A stretch of DNA of 64,000 bases from Pseudaquabacterium pictum (GCF_005403045.1 NZ_BJCL01000009.1:62001-126000), one strand, 5' to 3'; shown: positions 53,677 to 64,000, counted from the stretch's first letter. Translations and numbers: made by a program. Notes: generated by a model from the letters alone, not told the origin.

Positions 53677-55640
53677 CACGCACAAGCCTCCGCCGGCAAG
53701 GTGTGGCCGGATCCGCTGCCATCGGCGTCGACGACATTGCGCAGGAAGGCCTCGAACATCAGCAGGGTCCACAGCGGCGCGCTGTAGTCGCTGGCGCCGG
53801 ACTGGTGGGCGTTCACCAGGTGTTCCAGGTAAGGCCGCTGGAACCAGCCGGTGCCGGCCAGCCGCTCGCCCAGCACGGCATCGCGCACCCGCTGTTTCAG
53901 CGGGCCGCGGAACCACTGGGCCAACGGCACGGCGAACCCCATCTTCGGCCGGTACAGCACATCGTCGGGCAGCAGCGGCTCCATCGCCTTCTTGAGCAGG
54001 TACTTGCCCTCCTGACCGCGGATCTTCAGGCTCGATGGCAGCGTCGCCAGCCACTCCACCAGTTCGTGGTCCATCAGCGGCTCGCGCACCTCCAGGCTGT
54101 GGGCCATGCTGGCACGGTCCACCTTCGTGTTGATGTCGCCCACCAGGTAGGTCTTGGTGTCCAGGTACTGGATCAGCGCCAGCGGATCGTCGCTGGCCGC
54201 AAGGCGGGCATGGTCCGCCGCGTGCCGGTCGAAGACCTCGTGCGCGCCGTAGCCGCCCAGCGCCTGCCGGAACGCCGGGCTGAACAGCTGCTTGCGCATC
54301 GGCCCGCGCAGGATGCTGACGCTGTGGAAATAGGCCTCCACCGCGCTGCGTGCCATGCCCTCGAAGGTGGTCTTGGCGCGGAACATGCGCGGCGCCCAGT
54401 CGGCCTTGGGGTAGAGCCGGCCCAGCGCGCCGAACAGCGGCTGGCGGATGCCGGCCGGCAGCGCGCTGCGCAGCCGCTCTTCCATCAGGTGCATGCGGTA
54501 GCGCCGGTAGCCGCCGAAGCTCTCGTCACCGCCATCGCCCGACAGCGCCACCGTCACCCGCTGGCGCGCCAGCTGGCACACGCGGTAGGTGGGGATGGCG
54601 CTGCTGTCCGCATAGGGCTCGTCGTACAGCCGCGCCAGGGTGTCGATCAGGTCGAAGTCGTCGCTCTTGACCGTCTGCACGAAATGGTCGGTGCGGTAGC
54701 GGTCGGCCACCATCTGGGCAAAGGCCGATTCATTGAACTTCGGGTCGTCGAAGGCGATGGAGCAGGTGTTGACCGGTGCATCGCTGAGGCCGGCCATCGA
54801 GGCGACCACGGCACTGCTGTCGACACCGCCCGACAGGAAGGCGCCCAACGGCACCTCGGCGATCATGCGCAGGCGCACCGACTCGCTCAACCGCGCCCGC
54901 AGCTCGTCGCAGGCATCGTCGGTGCTGATCGGGTTGTCCAGCGTGAAGCGCAGTTGCCAGTATTCCTGCGGGGCCGCCACCGGCTGGCCGCGGCGGATGC
55001 GCAGCTGGTGGCCGGGCGACAGCTTCAGCGCCTGCTTGAAGATGGTGCGCGGCTCGGCCACGTAGCCCAGGGCGAAATACTCCTCCACGGCATGCGGATC
55101 GATGTCGCGCCGCAGGCCGCCCTGGCCACCGTTGTAGGCCAGCACACTCTTGAGCTCGCTGCCGAAGACCAGCCAGCCGTCGTCCAGCATGGCGTAGTAC
55201 ATCGGCTTGACGCCCAGGCGGTCACGCGCCATGAAGAAGGTCTCGCGCTTGCGGTCCCACAGCGCGAAGGCGAACATGCCACGCAGCCGCTGCACACAGG
55301 CTTCGCCCCACGCCAGCCAGGCGTTGACGATGACCTCGGTGTCGCTCTTGGTGCGGAAGGTCAGCCCCAGGGCCTGCAGCTCGGGGATCAGCTCTTGGTA
55401 GTTGTAGATCTCGCCATTGAAGACGATGACCACCGATCCGCAGGCGCTGTGCAGCGGCTGCTGGCCGGTGGCGATGTCGATGATGGACAGGCGCCGGTGG
55501 CCGAAGCCCAGGCCGGGCTCGGTGTGCAGGCTGCCTTCATCGGGCCCGCGGTGGTGCTGGCTGTCGTTCATGCGCTGCAGCACGGTGCGCGAAACCTCGC
55601 GCGCCGCACGCAGATCGAAGATGCCGGTGATGCCGCACAT
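53676..55640 (-). CDS. XrtA/PEP-CTERM system amidotransferase (TIGR03108 type)
   Basis: A 654-residue asparagine-synthase-type amidotransferase. Glutaminase domain: MCGITGIFDL (Cys2), QHHRGPDEGSLHTEPG, GHRRLSIIDIATGQQPL. Synthetase domain: GAFLSGGVDSSAVVASM, ALSGDGGDESFGGYRRYRMH and the C-terminal YRPKMGFAVPLAQWFRGPL. Close in pattern to the exosortase A system amidotransferase 1 family. It should transfer glutamine-derived ammonia to an activated carboxylate, probably a uronic acid of the polymer. Start ATG at 55640 fixes the processed Cys as residue 2. It is separated by 161 bases from the upstream glycosyltransferase gene. Confidence 0.95.
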   Translation of the reverse strand: MCGITGIFDLRAAREVSRTVLQRMNDSQHHRGPDEGSLHTEPGLGFGHRRLSIIDIATGQQPLHSACGSVVIVFNGEIYNYQELIPELQALGLTFRTKSDTEVIVNAWLAWGEACVQRLRGMFAFALWDRKRETFFMARDRLGVKPMYYAMLDDGWLVFGSELKSVLAYNGGQGGLRRDIDPHAVEEYFALGYVAEPRTIFKQALKLSPGHQLRIRRGQPVAAPQEYWQLRFTLDNPISTDDACDELRARLSESVRLRMIAEVPLGAFLSGGVDSSAVVASMAGLSDAPVNTCSIAFDDPKFNESAFAQMVADRYRTDHFVQTVKSDDFDLIDTLARLYDEPYADSSAIPTYRVCQLARQRVTVALSGDGGDESFGGYRRYRMHLMEERLRSALPAGIRQPLFGALGRLYPKADWAPRMFRAKTTFEGMARSAVEAYFHSVSILRGPMRKQLFSPAFRQALGGYGAHEVFDRHAADHARLAASDDPLALIQYLDTKTYLVGDINTKVDRASMAHSLEVREPLMDHELVEWLATLPSSLKIRGQEGKYLLKKAMEPLLPDDVLYRPKMGFAVPLAQWFRGPLKQRVRDAVLGERLAGTGWFQRPYLEHLVNAHQSGASDYSAPLWTLLMFEAFLRNVVDADGSGSGHTLPAEACA

Positions 55641-55793
55641 GGGGGGATGGACCTTTGCGCTTGCGCTGGAAGAGCTGGCCCGGCATGGACCGGGCAAGGT
55701 GGGGATGGTAGGTCAGGCCGCGGCCGCTGCGGCGCCGACGGCCACCGGTGGGGCCGCAACGGCATGACATCTGCCACGCGCACAACCGGCCTG

Positions 55794-55812
55794 GGCCAGG
55801 GTCATCCTGGCC
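55794..55812. other. Hairpin over the stop codon of the TIGR03088-type gene
   Basis: GGCCAGG (55794-55800) and CCTGGCC (55806-55812) flank a GTCAT loop that contains the stop codon of the minus-strand glycosyltransferase gene. No T-run follows in the direction of transcription, so it is not an intrinsic terminator; it may slow decay or translation between operon segments. Confidence 0.35.
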
Positions 55813-56976
55813 GACCCACCGGCCAGCCGGCCCGCTGCAGGTGCTCCGCATACAGCGCATGGTAAGCGGCCACCATGGCCTGCAGGCTGAAACGCGCGTC
55901 CACCGCAGACCGCCCGGCCGCGCCCATGCCGGCGGAACGCTGCGGCTGCTGCGCCAGCTGGCACAGGGCCTGGGCCATGGCGGGCGCATCGTCACTGGGC
56001 ACCACCAGTCCGGTGTGCCCATGCTGCACCAGCTCGGCATTGCCGCCCACGTCGGTGGCCAGAACCGGCAGGCCGGTCGCCATGGCCTCGAGGATGGTGT
56101 TGGACACGCCTTCGGCGAGTGAAGGCAGCGCGAAGGCATGCAGCCCGCGCATGATGGCCGGCACATCGACGCGCTCCCCCGGCAGCCAGGCCAGATCGGC
56201 CACGCCGGCGTCGGCCAGCACGGCCTGGGCCTGCGCCCGCAGCGGCCCATCGCCCACCAGCACCAGCCGCAGGCGCGCGCGCAGGGCTGGCTGCTGCTGC
56301 AGCGCCAGGACAAAGGCGCGGGCCAGCAGCGTCTGGTGCTTGACCGTCTGCATGCGACCCACGCTGCCCACCAGCCAGTGGGCCGGGGCCGCAAACGGGC
56401 AGCCCGGGATGGGATCCGGCCCGTCGCCCGACGGGTGGAAGCGTTGCGCGTCGACGCCGTTGTAGATCTGCCGCACGCGGCCGGGGGCGATGCCGACACG
56501 GTCGGTCAGGTACCCGGCCAGGTCCTGCGACAGCGCGACATGGCGCTGCACGAAGGGGGCGTAGAGGCGGCGGATGCGCTGGTGCCGCAGGCTGCTGCCG
56601 TCCAGGTCTTCGATGTCCCGGCCATGCTCGCCGTGGATGCGCACCGGCACCCGTGCGGCCCACGCGGCCGGCTGCATCTCCAGCGCCGCCAGGTTGCGGC
56701 TGTGCACGATGGCCGGCTGCAGGCGCCGCAGCAGGCGCCAGACCTGCGGATAGATCCTGGCCCCCTGGCCCGGCGGCTTGTGCAGCGCAATGCACTCGAC
56801 TTCAGGCGAACGCAGCCGCTGGCGGAAGTCGGTGACCTCGGTCAGCGCGATCACCACATGCCTGAACGCGGCAGCCGGCAGATGGTTGATCAGGTTGACG
56901 ACGCCGTTCTCCAGGCCACCGGTGTCGAAGCGGTGGAGGATGTGGGCGATCAAAGGGCGCGGGTTGCGCCCAGGCA

Positions 56977-56977
<1 letters not shown>
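55802..56977 (-). CDS. TIGR03088-type glycosyltransferase (XrtA/PEP-CTERM system)
   Basis: A 391-residue GT4 glycosyltransferase. IAHILHRFDTGGLENGVVNL and GARIYPQVWRLLRRLQPAIVHSR-type N-terminal segments (shown in part) identify the exosortase A-linked group. The donor domain contains YNGVDAQRFHPSGD, GSVGRMQTVKHQTLLARAFV, PSLAEGVSNTILEAMATG and VLATDVGGNAELV. ATG at 56977 overlaps the upstream stop as TGATG, so it is translated together with the nucleotide-sugar dehydrogenase. A GTG one codon earlier is an alternative. Confidence 0.95.
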
Positions 56978-58257
<1,280 letters not shown>

Positions 58258-58310
58258 GATGCGCGTCGTCCTTCAGTCCGCAAAAGCGGGCGATTGTCCA
58301 TCAGCCAGGA

Positions 58311-59885
58311 TCAGCGGCTCGCCCTGGCAGCGGCCAGGGCGCGTTCCAGCATGGCGAAATTCTCATTCACGAAGGAAGTCAGTTGCCGAGCGGCCTCGGT
58401 TTCGTCCGTGAGGTTGGAAGCGAGGTGGATGGCGGCACCATCGTCCGGCTCGCCCATGACGGCCTGCCAGGCCTGGGCCATCTTGGCCTCGACATCACCG
58501 TGCGCCAGTCGCCCCCCCAGCCAGTAGAGACGCCAGACCGTCAGCGTCCCCCGGCCTGAATTGGACAGCACGTCGGTGTTGGCCAGCACCGCCTTGCGCC
58601 AGACCACAGGCCGACCATTCACGACCGTGGAGACAGCACCTTGTCGCACGACATGCCATGGACGGTCACCGACGACGAAGCCATTGACAGAACTAACCAG
58701 CTTCACATCCGCCCGTTGCCCACGGTAGTAGGCCAGGTGGACCGTGACCTCGCCGTCCGGGCCGTTGTAGCTGCGCGCCTGGCTCTGCGTCGCCTTGGGA
58801 AAGTGGGGGGCCCAGCGCCCGGAGACCTGCGGCGCCGCTTGCCACTGGCCCATGGCGCTCGGCAGTTGAAGCCGGACTGTCGCCTGCGCACCACCCGCCT
58901 GGTCTTGAAGCCGGCCCAGATTCGGCATCGCCAACACGACCAGTGCCATCAAGGCCACCAGCGCAGGGCGCCAAGGTGCGACGGGGGCTTCAGCGCGCAT
59001 GGCCGCCTGCCGGACGGCGGCTGCTTCCAGCGCATCGGCATCATCCGGATCCGCCCACCGTGCACCGATGAAGAACAGCGCCAGGATGACGACGCCGAAG
59101 AAGACCCAGCCATAGACCAGATGGTCCACGCCGGTGGCGATCTGGTTGTTCGACAGATGCCCCAGCATCACGATGATGTAGGCCCGCACCCAGTTCGCCA
59201 CCACCGGAAGCACCAGAGAGATCGCCACGAAGATCAGCCGCTTGCGGGTGGTCTGGTAGTTCAGGTAGGCGAACAGGCTACCGACCATGAACGTCGCCAT
59301 CAGGTAGCGGATGCCGCTGCAGGCCTCGACCACGGCCCAGCGTCCTGACGGGATCACCAGGTGCTGGCCCTCCTGGTACACCGGGATGCCGGTGAGCCGC
59401 AACGAGCCGACCAGCACCTCGGCAGTCCAGTGCATCAGCGTGGGCGTCATGAACTCGCCGATCGGCACGGCGAAGAACAGGAAGGCCAGCGGAAAGGCCA
59501 GCGTCGCGGCCACCCGCCATCCCAGCACCAGCGGCACACTCGCCACGATCATCGCCACCAGCGCGACCTGGGTCGCCGCGGCCACGTTCACCAGATCGCC
59601 CAGCCACCACAGCATGGCCGCACCGGCCATCGGCACCAGGGCCCAGGCGGACGGACTGGGCTGCAGCGGCGCCAGTTCACCGCGCTTGCGCCAGATCAGC
59701 CAGGCAACCATGGGCGGCACGACGAACGCATGGGTGAAGGTCTCCGAGCGGAGCCAGATGCCGACCATCGCCGCGCCGGTGTCCCAGTACAGCAGGATCA
59801 CCGCGGCCAACACCAGCAGGACCGACACGATGGGTGCCCGCCAAGCCCCATCCACCCGTGCCGTGTTCATGGTCAACGATGTCAT
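58311..59885 (-). CDS. xrtA: Exosortase A fused to EpsI domain
   Basis: A 524-residue inner-membrane protein. Residues about 15-275 form the exosortase domain with around eight spans and the catalytic triad Cys189 (VVEACSGIRYL), Arg234 (ANWVRAYI) and His255 (TGVDHLVYGW). Residues about 305-524 form the periplasmic EpsI domain (YYRGQRADVKLVSSVNGFV). Exosortase A is a transpeptidase-like protease that cuts PEP-CTERM proteins near the membrane for export to the matrix. ATG at 59885 (GGA eight bases before) is preferred to a TTG four codons upstream. This gene defines the locus. Confidence 0.97.
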   Translation of the reverse strand: MTSLTMNTARVDGAWRAPIVSVLLVLAAVILLYWDTGAAMVGIWLRSETFTHAFVVPPMVAWLIWRKRGELAPLQPSPSAWALVPMAGAAMLWWLGDLVNVAAATQVALVAMIVASVPLVLGWRVAATLAFPLAFLFFAVPIGEFMTPTLMHWTAEVLVGSLRLTGIPVYQEGQHLVIPSGRWAVVEACSGIRYLMATFMVGSLFAYLNYQTTRKRLIFVAISLVLPVVANWVRAYIIVMLGHLSNNQIATGVDHLVYGWVFFGVVILALFFIGARWADPDDADALEAAAVRQAAMRAEAPVAPWRPALVALMALVVLAMPNLGRLQDQAGGAQATVRLQLPSAMGQWQAAPQVSGRWAPHFPKATQSQARSYNGPDGEVTVHLAYYRGQRADVKLVSSVNGFVVGDRPWHVVRQGAVSTVVNGRPVVWRKAVLANTDVLSNSGRGTLTVWRLYWLGGRLAHGDVEAKMAQAWQAVMGEPDDGAAIHLASNLTDETEAARQLTSFVNENFAMLERALAAARASR

Positions 59886-59919
59886 CGCGGTATCCAACTG
59901 CGTCGGTTCGTGTGCACCA

Positions 59920-60957
59920 TCAGCCCAGGCTGCGCACCAGCATCGGCCCCAGCGCGTTGGCCAGGCCGATGGGCATGCGCCGCCAAGTCTCGATCAGCAG
60001 CTTGTACTTGGGGTTGTTGGGGTTGTTCTGGGGCACGGCATCCCGCTTGTAGAGCTGGTACTCGTAGTGCAGCGGCGTGGGCTCGAAGCCCCAGTTCTTC
60101 TTGAAGGCATAGGGCCCGGTGCCCAGCTTGCTGCGGCCGTAGTCGAACACGGTGCAGCCGCGGGCCAGGCCGTGGCGCATCAGCTCCCAGTACTTGAAGT
60201 CGTTGCAGGCCAGATCGCGGGCAGACTCATCGTCGCCGGCGTAGTAGGCCAGCAGCTCGCCGCGAAAGTAGAAACTGAGCACCGACGACAGCGGCTTGCC
60301 GTCGGCCGACTCGACGGTCAGCACGTCGCAATCGGCGCCGAACTCGTCGCGCAGCGCCTGGAACCAGCGCTTGGGCAGCGCAGGCGTGCCGTGGCGGTGC
60401 ACGTTGTCGGCATACAGCGCGAAGAAGCGGTCGACGCTGCCGTCGATGCGGCTGACCAGCCCGTTCTTGATGCCCTTGCGCACCATCGCCCGCTGCTTGC
60501 GCGGGATGGCCAGCATGTTGGCCTCCTCGTCGGGCAGGATGGGCTTGCGGAAGGTGACGTACAGGTCCTGCAGCGGCCAGTCGTCATGGCGTCGCTCGAC
60601 ATGGCGCAGCTCCAGGTGCTGGGCGCCCAGCTGCCGAGTCAGGCGGGCGGCCTCGGCCTCCAGCGCGGCGGCGGCTTCGGGCGTGTCGGCGGCCACGCCG
60701 CCGTACACCGCAAACGGCAGGCTCACCACCGCATGGCCGAACAGCATGCTCTTGACCTGGGCCAGCGGCAGCACGCCTTCGATGCGCCCGTCGCGCTCGG
60801 CATACAGCAGGTACAGCGGATGGTGGAAGACACGGTCGAGCGCCCGCGCCCAGCCGGCACGGTGGAAGAAGCTGGCCTGCGGACAGGCCATCACGAAGGC
60901 GTCCCAGCGGGCAGCCACGGCGGCGTCCGCGACAGACAGTCGCTTGATCTCGATCAC
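59920..60957 (-). CDS. FemAB-like protein, XrtA/PEP-CTERM system-associated
   Basis: A 345-residue protein of the FemAB/GNAT-like acyltransferase fold (TIGR03019 type). Typical segments: ACPQASFFHRAGWARAL, PFAVYGGVAADTPEAA, RKQRAMVRKGIKNGL, SFYFRGELLAYYAGDDESAR and FDYGRSKLGTGPYAFKKNWG. FemAB proteins move an amino acid from aminoacyl-tRNA to an amine; in XrtA loci the acceptor is unknown but might be a sugar. GTG start at 60957, 12 bases after the deacetylase stop. Adjacent to xrtA. Confidence 0.95.
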   Translation of the reverse strand: MIEIKRLSVADAAVAARWDAFVMACPQASFFHRAGWARALDRVFHHPLYLLYAERDGRIEGVLPLAQVKSMLFGHAVVSLPFAVYGGVAADTPEAAAALEAEAARLTRQLGAQHLELRHVERRHDDWPLQDLYVTFRKPILPDEEANMLAIPRKQRAMVRKGIKNGLVSRIDGSVDRFFALYADNVHRHGTPALPKRWFQALRDEFGADCDVLTVESADGKPLSSVLSFYFRGELLAYYAGDDESARDLACNDFKYWELMRHGLARGCTVFDYGRSKLGTGPYAFKKNWGFEPTPLHYEYQLYKRDAVPQNNPNNPKYKLLIETWRRMPIGLANALGPMLVRSLG

Positions 60958-60969
60958 GGGGTTGGCGGT

Positions 60970-61842
60970 TCAGTTCGCGGCCGCAAGCCGGCCTGGCGAA
61001 GCATGTGGCAGGAAGATGTCGTCCATGCGACCCCAGCGGAAATCGCGCAACAGGGCGTCCAGCCGTTGCTCGGTCCGACCGATGTTCACATAGTGGCGGA
61101 ACCGCGTCTTCAGGTTGATGCCCGGGATGCGGGGTTGGCCGTGATCGATTTCCCAGGGATGGAAATAGAAGATCGCCGGCGCTTGGTCCTCCCGGTTCAC
61201 CCGCTGGATCATCCAGCGCGTCAGCGCGTAGGGGAACAGCCGGAACCAGCCACCGCCCGACGACGGCAGGTTGCGCTCGCCCAGGCGCACGGTGGTCACC
61301 GGCACCTCGAGCAGGCCGTCGCGCACCGCATGGGCAAAGCGCGGCGCGTCGGGCATGCCGTAGTGGTCATGCTGGATCGGATAGATGCTGCTGCTGTAGC
61401 GGTGGCCGGTCTCCAGCAGGCAGTCGAAGGCCCACAGGTTGCCATGGCCGATGGAGAAGCTCGGCGCACGGTAGCCCTGCACTGCCACGCCGCCCACGTC
61501 TTCCAGCAGACGCTTGGCACGCACGATGTCCTGGGTGAAGGCCTCGCGGCTGAGATCGCTGGCGCGCTCATGGCCATGGCCGTGGCTGGCCAGCTCGTGG
61601 CCACCGGCGACGATGCGCCGCACCAGTTGCGGGTAGCGCTCGGCCACCCAGCCCAGGGTGAAGAAGGTGGCTCGGGTGTCGTGCCGGGCCAGCAACGCGA
61701 GGATGCGCTCGACATTGGCCTCGACCCGGCATTCGCGGGTGTCCCACTCGCTGCGGCGGATGTACGGCGCCATCGCCGAGACCTGGAAGTAGTCCTCGAC
61801 GTCGATGGTCAGCGCGTTGGTGATCGGAACAGGCGCGGGCAT
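60970..61842 (-). CDS. XrtA system polysaccharide deacetylase (CE4 plus DUF3473)
   Basis: A 290-residue deacetylase. TIDVEDYFQVSAMAPYIR supplies motif 1 and ELASHGHGHERASDLS supplies the His metal ligands; GYRAPSFSIGHGN is motif 3. The C-terminal DUF3473 region contains FYFHPWEIDHGQPRIPG. This subgroup is tied to exosortase A loci and is expected to de-N-acetylate the exopolysaccharide or its lipid-linked precursor. Sits in a compact run: FemAB 12 bases downstream and wecB 11 bases upstream. Confidence 0.96.
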   Translation of the reverse strand: MPAPVPITNALTIDVEDYFQVSAMAPYIRRSEWDTRECRVEANVERILALLARHDTRATFFTLGWVAERYPQLVRRIVAGGHELASHGHGHERASDLSREAFTQDIVRAKRLLEDVGGVAVQGYRAPSFSIGHGNLWAFDCLLETGHRYSSSIYPIQHDHYGMPDAPRFAHAVRDGLLEVPVTTVRLGERNLPSSGGGWFRLFPYALTRWMIQRVNREDQAPAIFYFHPWEIDHGQPRIPGINLKTRFRHYVNIGRTEQRLDALLRDFRWGRMDDIFLPHASPGRLAAAN

Positions 61843-61853
61843 GGTCGGCGGAC

Positions 61854-63023
61854 TCAGGGGGCACCAGCCAGCAGCCAGCGGTGCAGGTCGGCGGCGATCC
61901 GGTCGGCGGCATGGCCGTCCCAGAACTCCGGCACCCGCCCCCGCTTGCCGTCGCCGCGCAGGATCTCGGCCGCGCCGGCCAGGATGGCATTGCGGTCCCG
62001 GCCCACCAGGGTGTTGGTGCCCTGCTCGGCGGTGATCGGGCGCTCGGTGTTCTCGCGCAGCGTCAGGCAGGGCACACCGAGTGCCGTGGTCTCTTCCTGC
62101 AGGCCACCCGAGTCGGTCAGCACCAGGGTGGCGTCCCGCATCAGGCCCAGCATCTCCAGGTAACCCTGGGGCGGCAACAAGGCCGTGCGCTGCGTGTCGA
62201 TCAGGCCGGCCAGGCCGAAGCGCTCGATGTTGTTGCGGGTACGGGGGTGCAGCGCGAACACCAGCGGCAGCTGCGCCGCCACCTCGCCCAGCACCGACAG
62301 CAGTGCGCGCAGGGTGTCGGCGTCATCGACATTGGAGGGCCGGTGCAGCGTGACGACGCCGTAACCACCCGCCTGGCGGACCAGCGATGGATCAAAGCCG
62401 TGGGCCTGCAAGGTCTCGGCCGCGGGCCGGGCCTTGGGCTTGTTGGCGACCAGGGAGTCGATCATCACGTTGCCCGCGAAGCAGACACGCGCCTCGTCGA
62501 TGCCTTCACGCAGCAGGTTGTCCAGCGCGCTGCGCTCGGTGGTGTACAGGCGGTCGGCCACCTGGTCGGTCAACACCCGGTTGATCTCCTCGGGCATCTT
62601 GCGGTCCCAGCTGCGCAGCCCGGCCTCCACATGCACCACCGGCACGCTCTTCTTCACCGCGACCAGGGTGCAGGCCAGGGTCGAATTGACGTCGCCGACC
62701 ACCAGCACGCAGCTGGGCTGGTGGGCATCGAGCGCGGGCTCGAAGCGCTTCATCACTTCGGCCGTCTGCACCGCATGGGAACCAGAGCCCACCTCCAGGT
62801 TCAGGTCGGGCCGGGGCAGGCCCAGGTCATCGAACAGCTGGTGGCTCATGCCCTGGTCGTAGTGCTGGCCGGTGTGCACCAGCAGCGCCGGCAACGGAGG
62901 CTGGTGGGTTGCCAGGGCGCGCAGGATCGGCGCCATCTTCATGAAATTGGGGCGGGCCCCCACCACGCACATCACCGGGCCAGTCCGGGGTGCTGCCGTG
63001 GCCACCTGCTCTCGGGTCGTCAT
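61854..63023 (-). CDS. wecB: UDP-N-acetylglucosamine 2-epimerase (non-hydrolysing)
   Basis: A 389-residue GT-B-fold epimerase interconverting UDP-GlcNAc and UDP-ManNAc. Motifs: VVGARPNFMKMAPILRAL, LVHTGQHYDQGMS, GDVNSTLACTLVA, HVEAGLRSWDRKMPEEINR, TDQVADRLYTTE, VTLHRPSNVDDADTL, TDSGGLQEETTALGVPCLT and RENTERPIT. All are intact. Product UDP-ManNAc could be oxidised by the dehydrogenase at 56977-58257 to UDP-ManNAcA. ATG overlaps the stop of the ATPase gene (ATGA). Confidence 0.97.
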   Translation of the reverse strand: MTTREQVATAAPRTGPVMCVVGARPNFMKMAPILRALATHQPPLPALLVHTGQHYDQGMSHQLFDDLGLPRPDLNLEVGSGSHAVQTAEVMKRFEPALDAHQPSCVLVVGDVNSTLACTLVAVKKSVPVVHVEAGLRSWDRKMPEEINRVLTDQVADRLYTTERSALDNLLREGIDEARVCFAGNVMIDSLVANKPKARPAAETLQAHGFDPSLVRQAGGYGVVTLHRPSNVDDADTLRALLSVLGEVAAQLPLVFALHPRTRNNIERFGLAGLIDTQRTALLPPQGYLEMLGLMRDATLVLTDSGGLQEETTALGVPCLTLRENTERPITAEQGTNTLVGRDRNAILAGAAEILRGDGKRGRVPEFWDGHAADRIAADLHRWLLAGAP

Positions 63024-64000
63024 TTGGGTCCTTCGTCACTGGGCTTCTTCACGGCGGCGACCAGCTGCTGCAGCATCGCGAGCACCTGCAGATTGCTGCG
63101 CTCCAGGCGCAGCAGTCCGCGCTCCAGGCGCTGGATCTGGTCGCCGCGCTGGTCGGCCGACAGCCGCACCAGCTGGCGCGACATCGTGTCGGCGGCCGCC
63201 GGATCGAGTTGCAGCTGGCCCAGGTCGACATCCAGCGCAGCAGCGCCGGTGACCGGGCCGGCAGCGGCGGACAGCTCGCTGTTCATGCTGTCGGCCACCA
63301 CCGGGCGGCGCTGCGGCACGGCGGCCTCCTGGGCGAACTCCTTGACCACGTCGTCGACGTCGACCGCCTCCAGGTGGGTCTTGTCGGCCAGGAAGCCGGC
63401 CAGCAGCACCCGGTCGCACACCGAGTTGATGCGCCGCGGCACACCACCGCTGGCCTTGTAGATGGCCTCGTAGGCGTCGGCACTGAAACTGGGCTTGCCG
63501 GTGGAGCCGGCGCACTTCAGCCGGTGCTCGATGTAGTGCTGCGTCTCGTCCAGGTCCATGGGACCGATGTGGCAGGTGGCCGCCACGCGCTGGCGGAACT
63601 GCTCCATCTCGGGCCGCTGCAGGATCTCCCGGAACTCGGGCTGGCCGACCAGGAAGCTCTGCATCAGCGCCTGGTTGCCGAACTGGAAGTTCGACAGCAT
63701 GCGCAACTCTTCCACCGCACGCGGCGTGAGGTTCTGCGCCTCGTCGACGATCAGCAGGCAACGCTTGCCCTTGCTGGTCTGGCTGATCAGGAAGGCCTCG
63801 AGCGTGATCAGCAGCTCGCTCTTGGGCACATCCTTGACCTTGAAGCCGAAGGACGCACCGACCATGCGCAAGGTGTCCTCGGCGCCCAGCTGGGTGGTGA
63901 CCAGGTGGCCCACCACCACGTTGGTGCCGTGCAGGCCGTCGATCAAGGCCCGCAGCAGCGTGGTCTTGCCGGCACCGATCTCGCCGGTGATGACGATGAA
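63020..64000 (-). CDS. XrtA/PEP-CTERM system-associated ATPase (cut by window edge)
   Basis: The visible 326 codons run off the right edge; the first amino acids are missing. An AAA/ExeA-like ATPase of the TIGR03015 type: Walker A ITGEIGAGKTTLLRAL at the edge, Walker B LLIVDEAQNL, sensor segment LRMLSNFQFGNQALMQSFLVGQPEF, and GGVPRRINSVCDRVLLAGF near the end of the AAA domain. The C-terminal 100 residues are Gln/Leu-rich and helical, possibly coiled coil. It is thought to power or control export at these loci. Part of the same operon as wecB. Confidence 0.94.
   Translation of the reverse strand, partial: FIVITGEIGAGKTTLLRALIDGLHGTNVVVGHLVTTQLGAEDTLRMVGASFGFKVKDVPKSELLITLEAFLISQTSKGKRCLLIVDEAQNLTPRAVEELRMLSNFQFGNQALMQSFLVGQPEFREILQRPEMEQFRQRVAATCHIGPMDLDETQHYIEHRLKCAGSTGKPSFSADAYEAIYKASGGVPRRINSVCDRVLLAGFLADKTHLEAVDVDDVVKEFAQEAAVPQRRPVVADSMNSELSAAAGPVTGAAALDVDLGQLQLDPAAADTMSRQLVRLSADQRGDQIQRLERGLLRLERSNLQVLAMLQQLVAAVKKPSDEGPK

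Overview
The window is high-GC DNA from a betaproteobacterium, most likely Burkholderiales of the Rubrivivax/Leptothrix/Ideonella type. This is inferred from base composition, from housekeeping genes of that type (rpe, apaG, mltA, srkA, htpG), and from a large exosortase A (XrtA/EpsH1) exopolysaccharide locus. No rRNA, tRNA, CRISPR array, insertion sequence or phage gene was recognised. Family names come from recognising sequence patterns; no database search was run.

Left part (1-18 kb): housekeeping genes. It starts with the 5' end of a glutaminase gene, then rpe and apaG (divergent), a multi-spanning membrane protein usually named 'site-specific recombinase', an M16 peptidase, a 43-residue membrane protein whose start codon overlaps that of mltA on the other strand, a DUF2726 protein, srkA, and htpG behind a recognisable sigma-32 heat-shock promoter. 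A DUF364-type protein follows, then a four-gene MacAB-like export operon (adaptor, ATPase, two FtsX-type permeases), then a two-gene molybdenum hydroxylase operon that ends in an intrinsic terminator.

Right part (18-64 kb): one long XrtA-type polysaccharide locus. It has a conserved left module (PLP decarboxylase, UDP-glucose dehydrogenase, UDP-sugar epimerase, CysQ, acyl-CoA ligase, acyl carrier protein, two alpha/beta hydrolases), a variable centre (27.4-48.5 kb: glycosyltransferases, a GDP-mannose dehydrogenase-like enzyme, CapK-like ligase, transglutaminase-like protein, deacetylase, O-antigen-ligase-like protein, lyase-like lipoprotein, flippase, methyltransferase, phosphodiesterase-like protein, a 1.1-kaa lipoprotein), and a conserved right module on the minus strand (glycosyltransferases of the TIGR03087, TIGR04063 and TIGR03088 types, two amidotransferases, UDP-HexNAc dehydrogenase, XrtA itself, FemAB-like protein, DUF3473 deacetylase, WecB, and the locus ATPase, cut by the right edge).

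Reading the genes together: three nucleotide-sugar dehydrogenases, WecB and a UDP-glucuronate-epimerase-like enzyme would supply several uronic acids. Three asparagine-synthetase-like proteins could amidate them. The flippase, O-ligase-like protein, deacetylases and lyase-like lipoprotein would export, transfer and trim the polymer. XrtA would process C-terminally tagged secreted proteins, but no classical PEP-CTERM substrate is encoded here. The least explained parts are the amidotransferase set, the decarboxylase/ligase/ACP/hydrolase module, and the 43-48.5 kb divergent pair with two inverted repeats between its genes.
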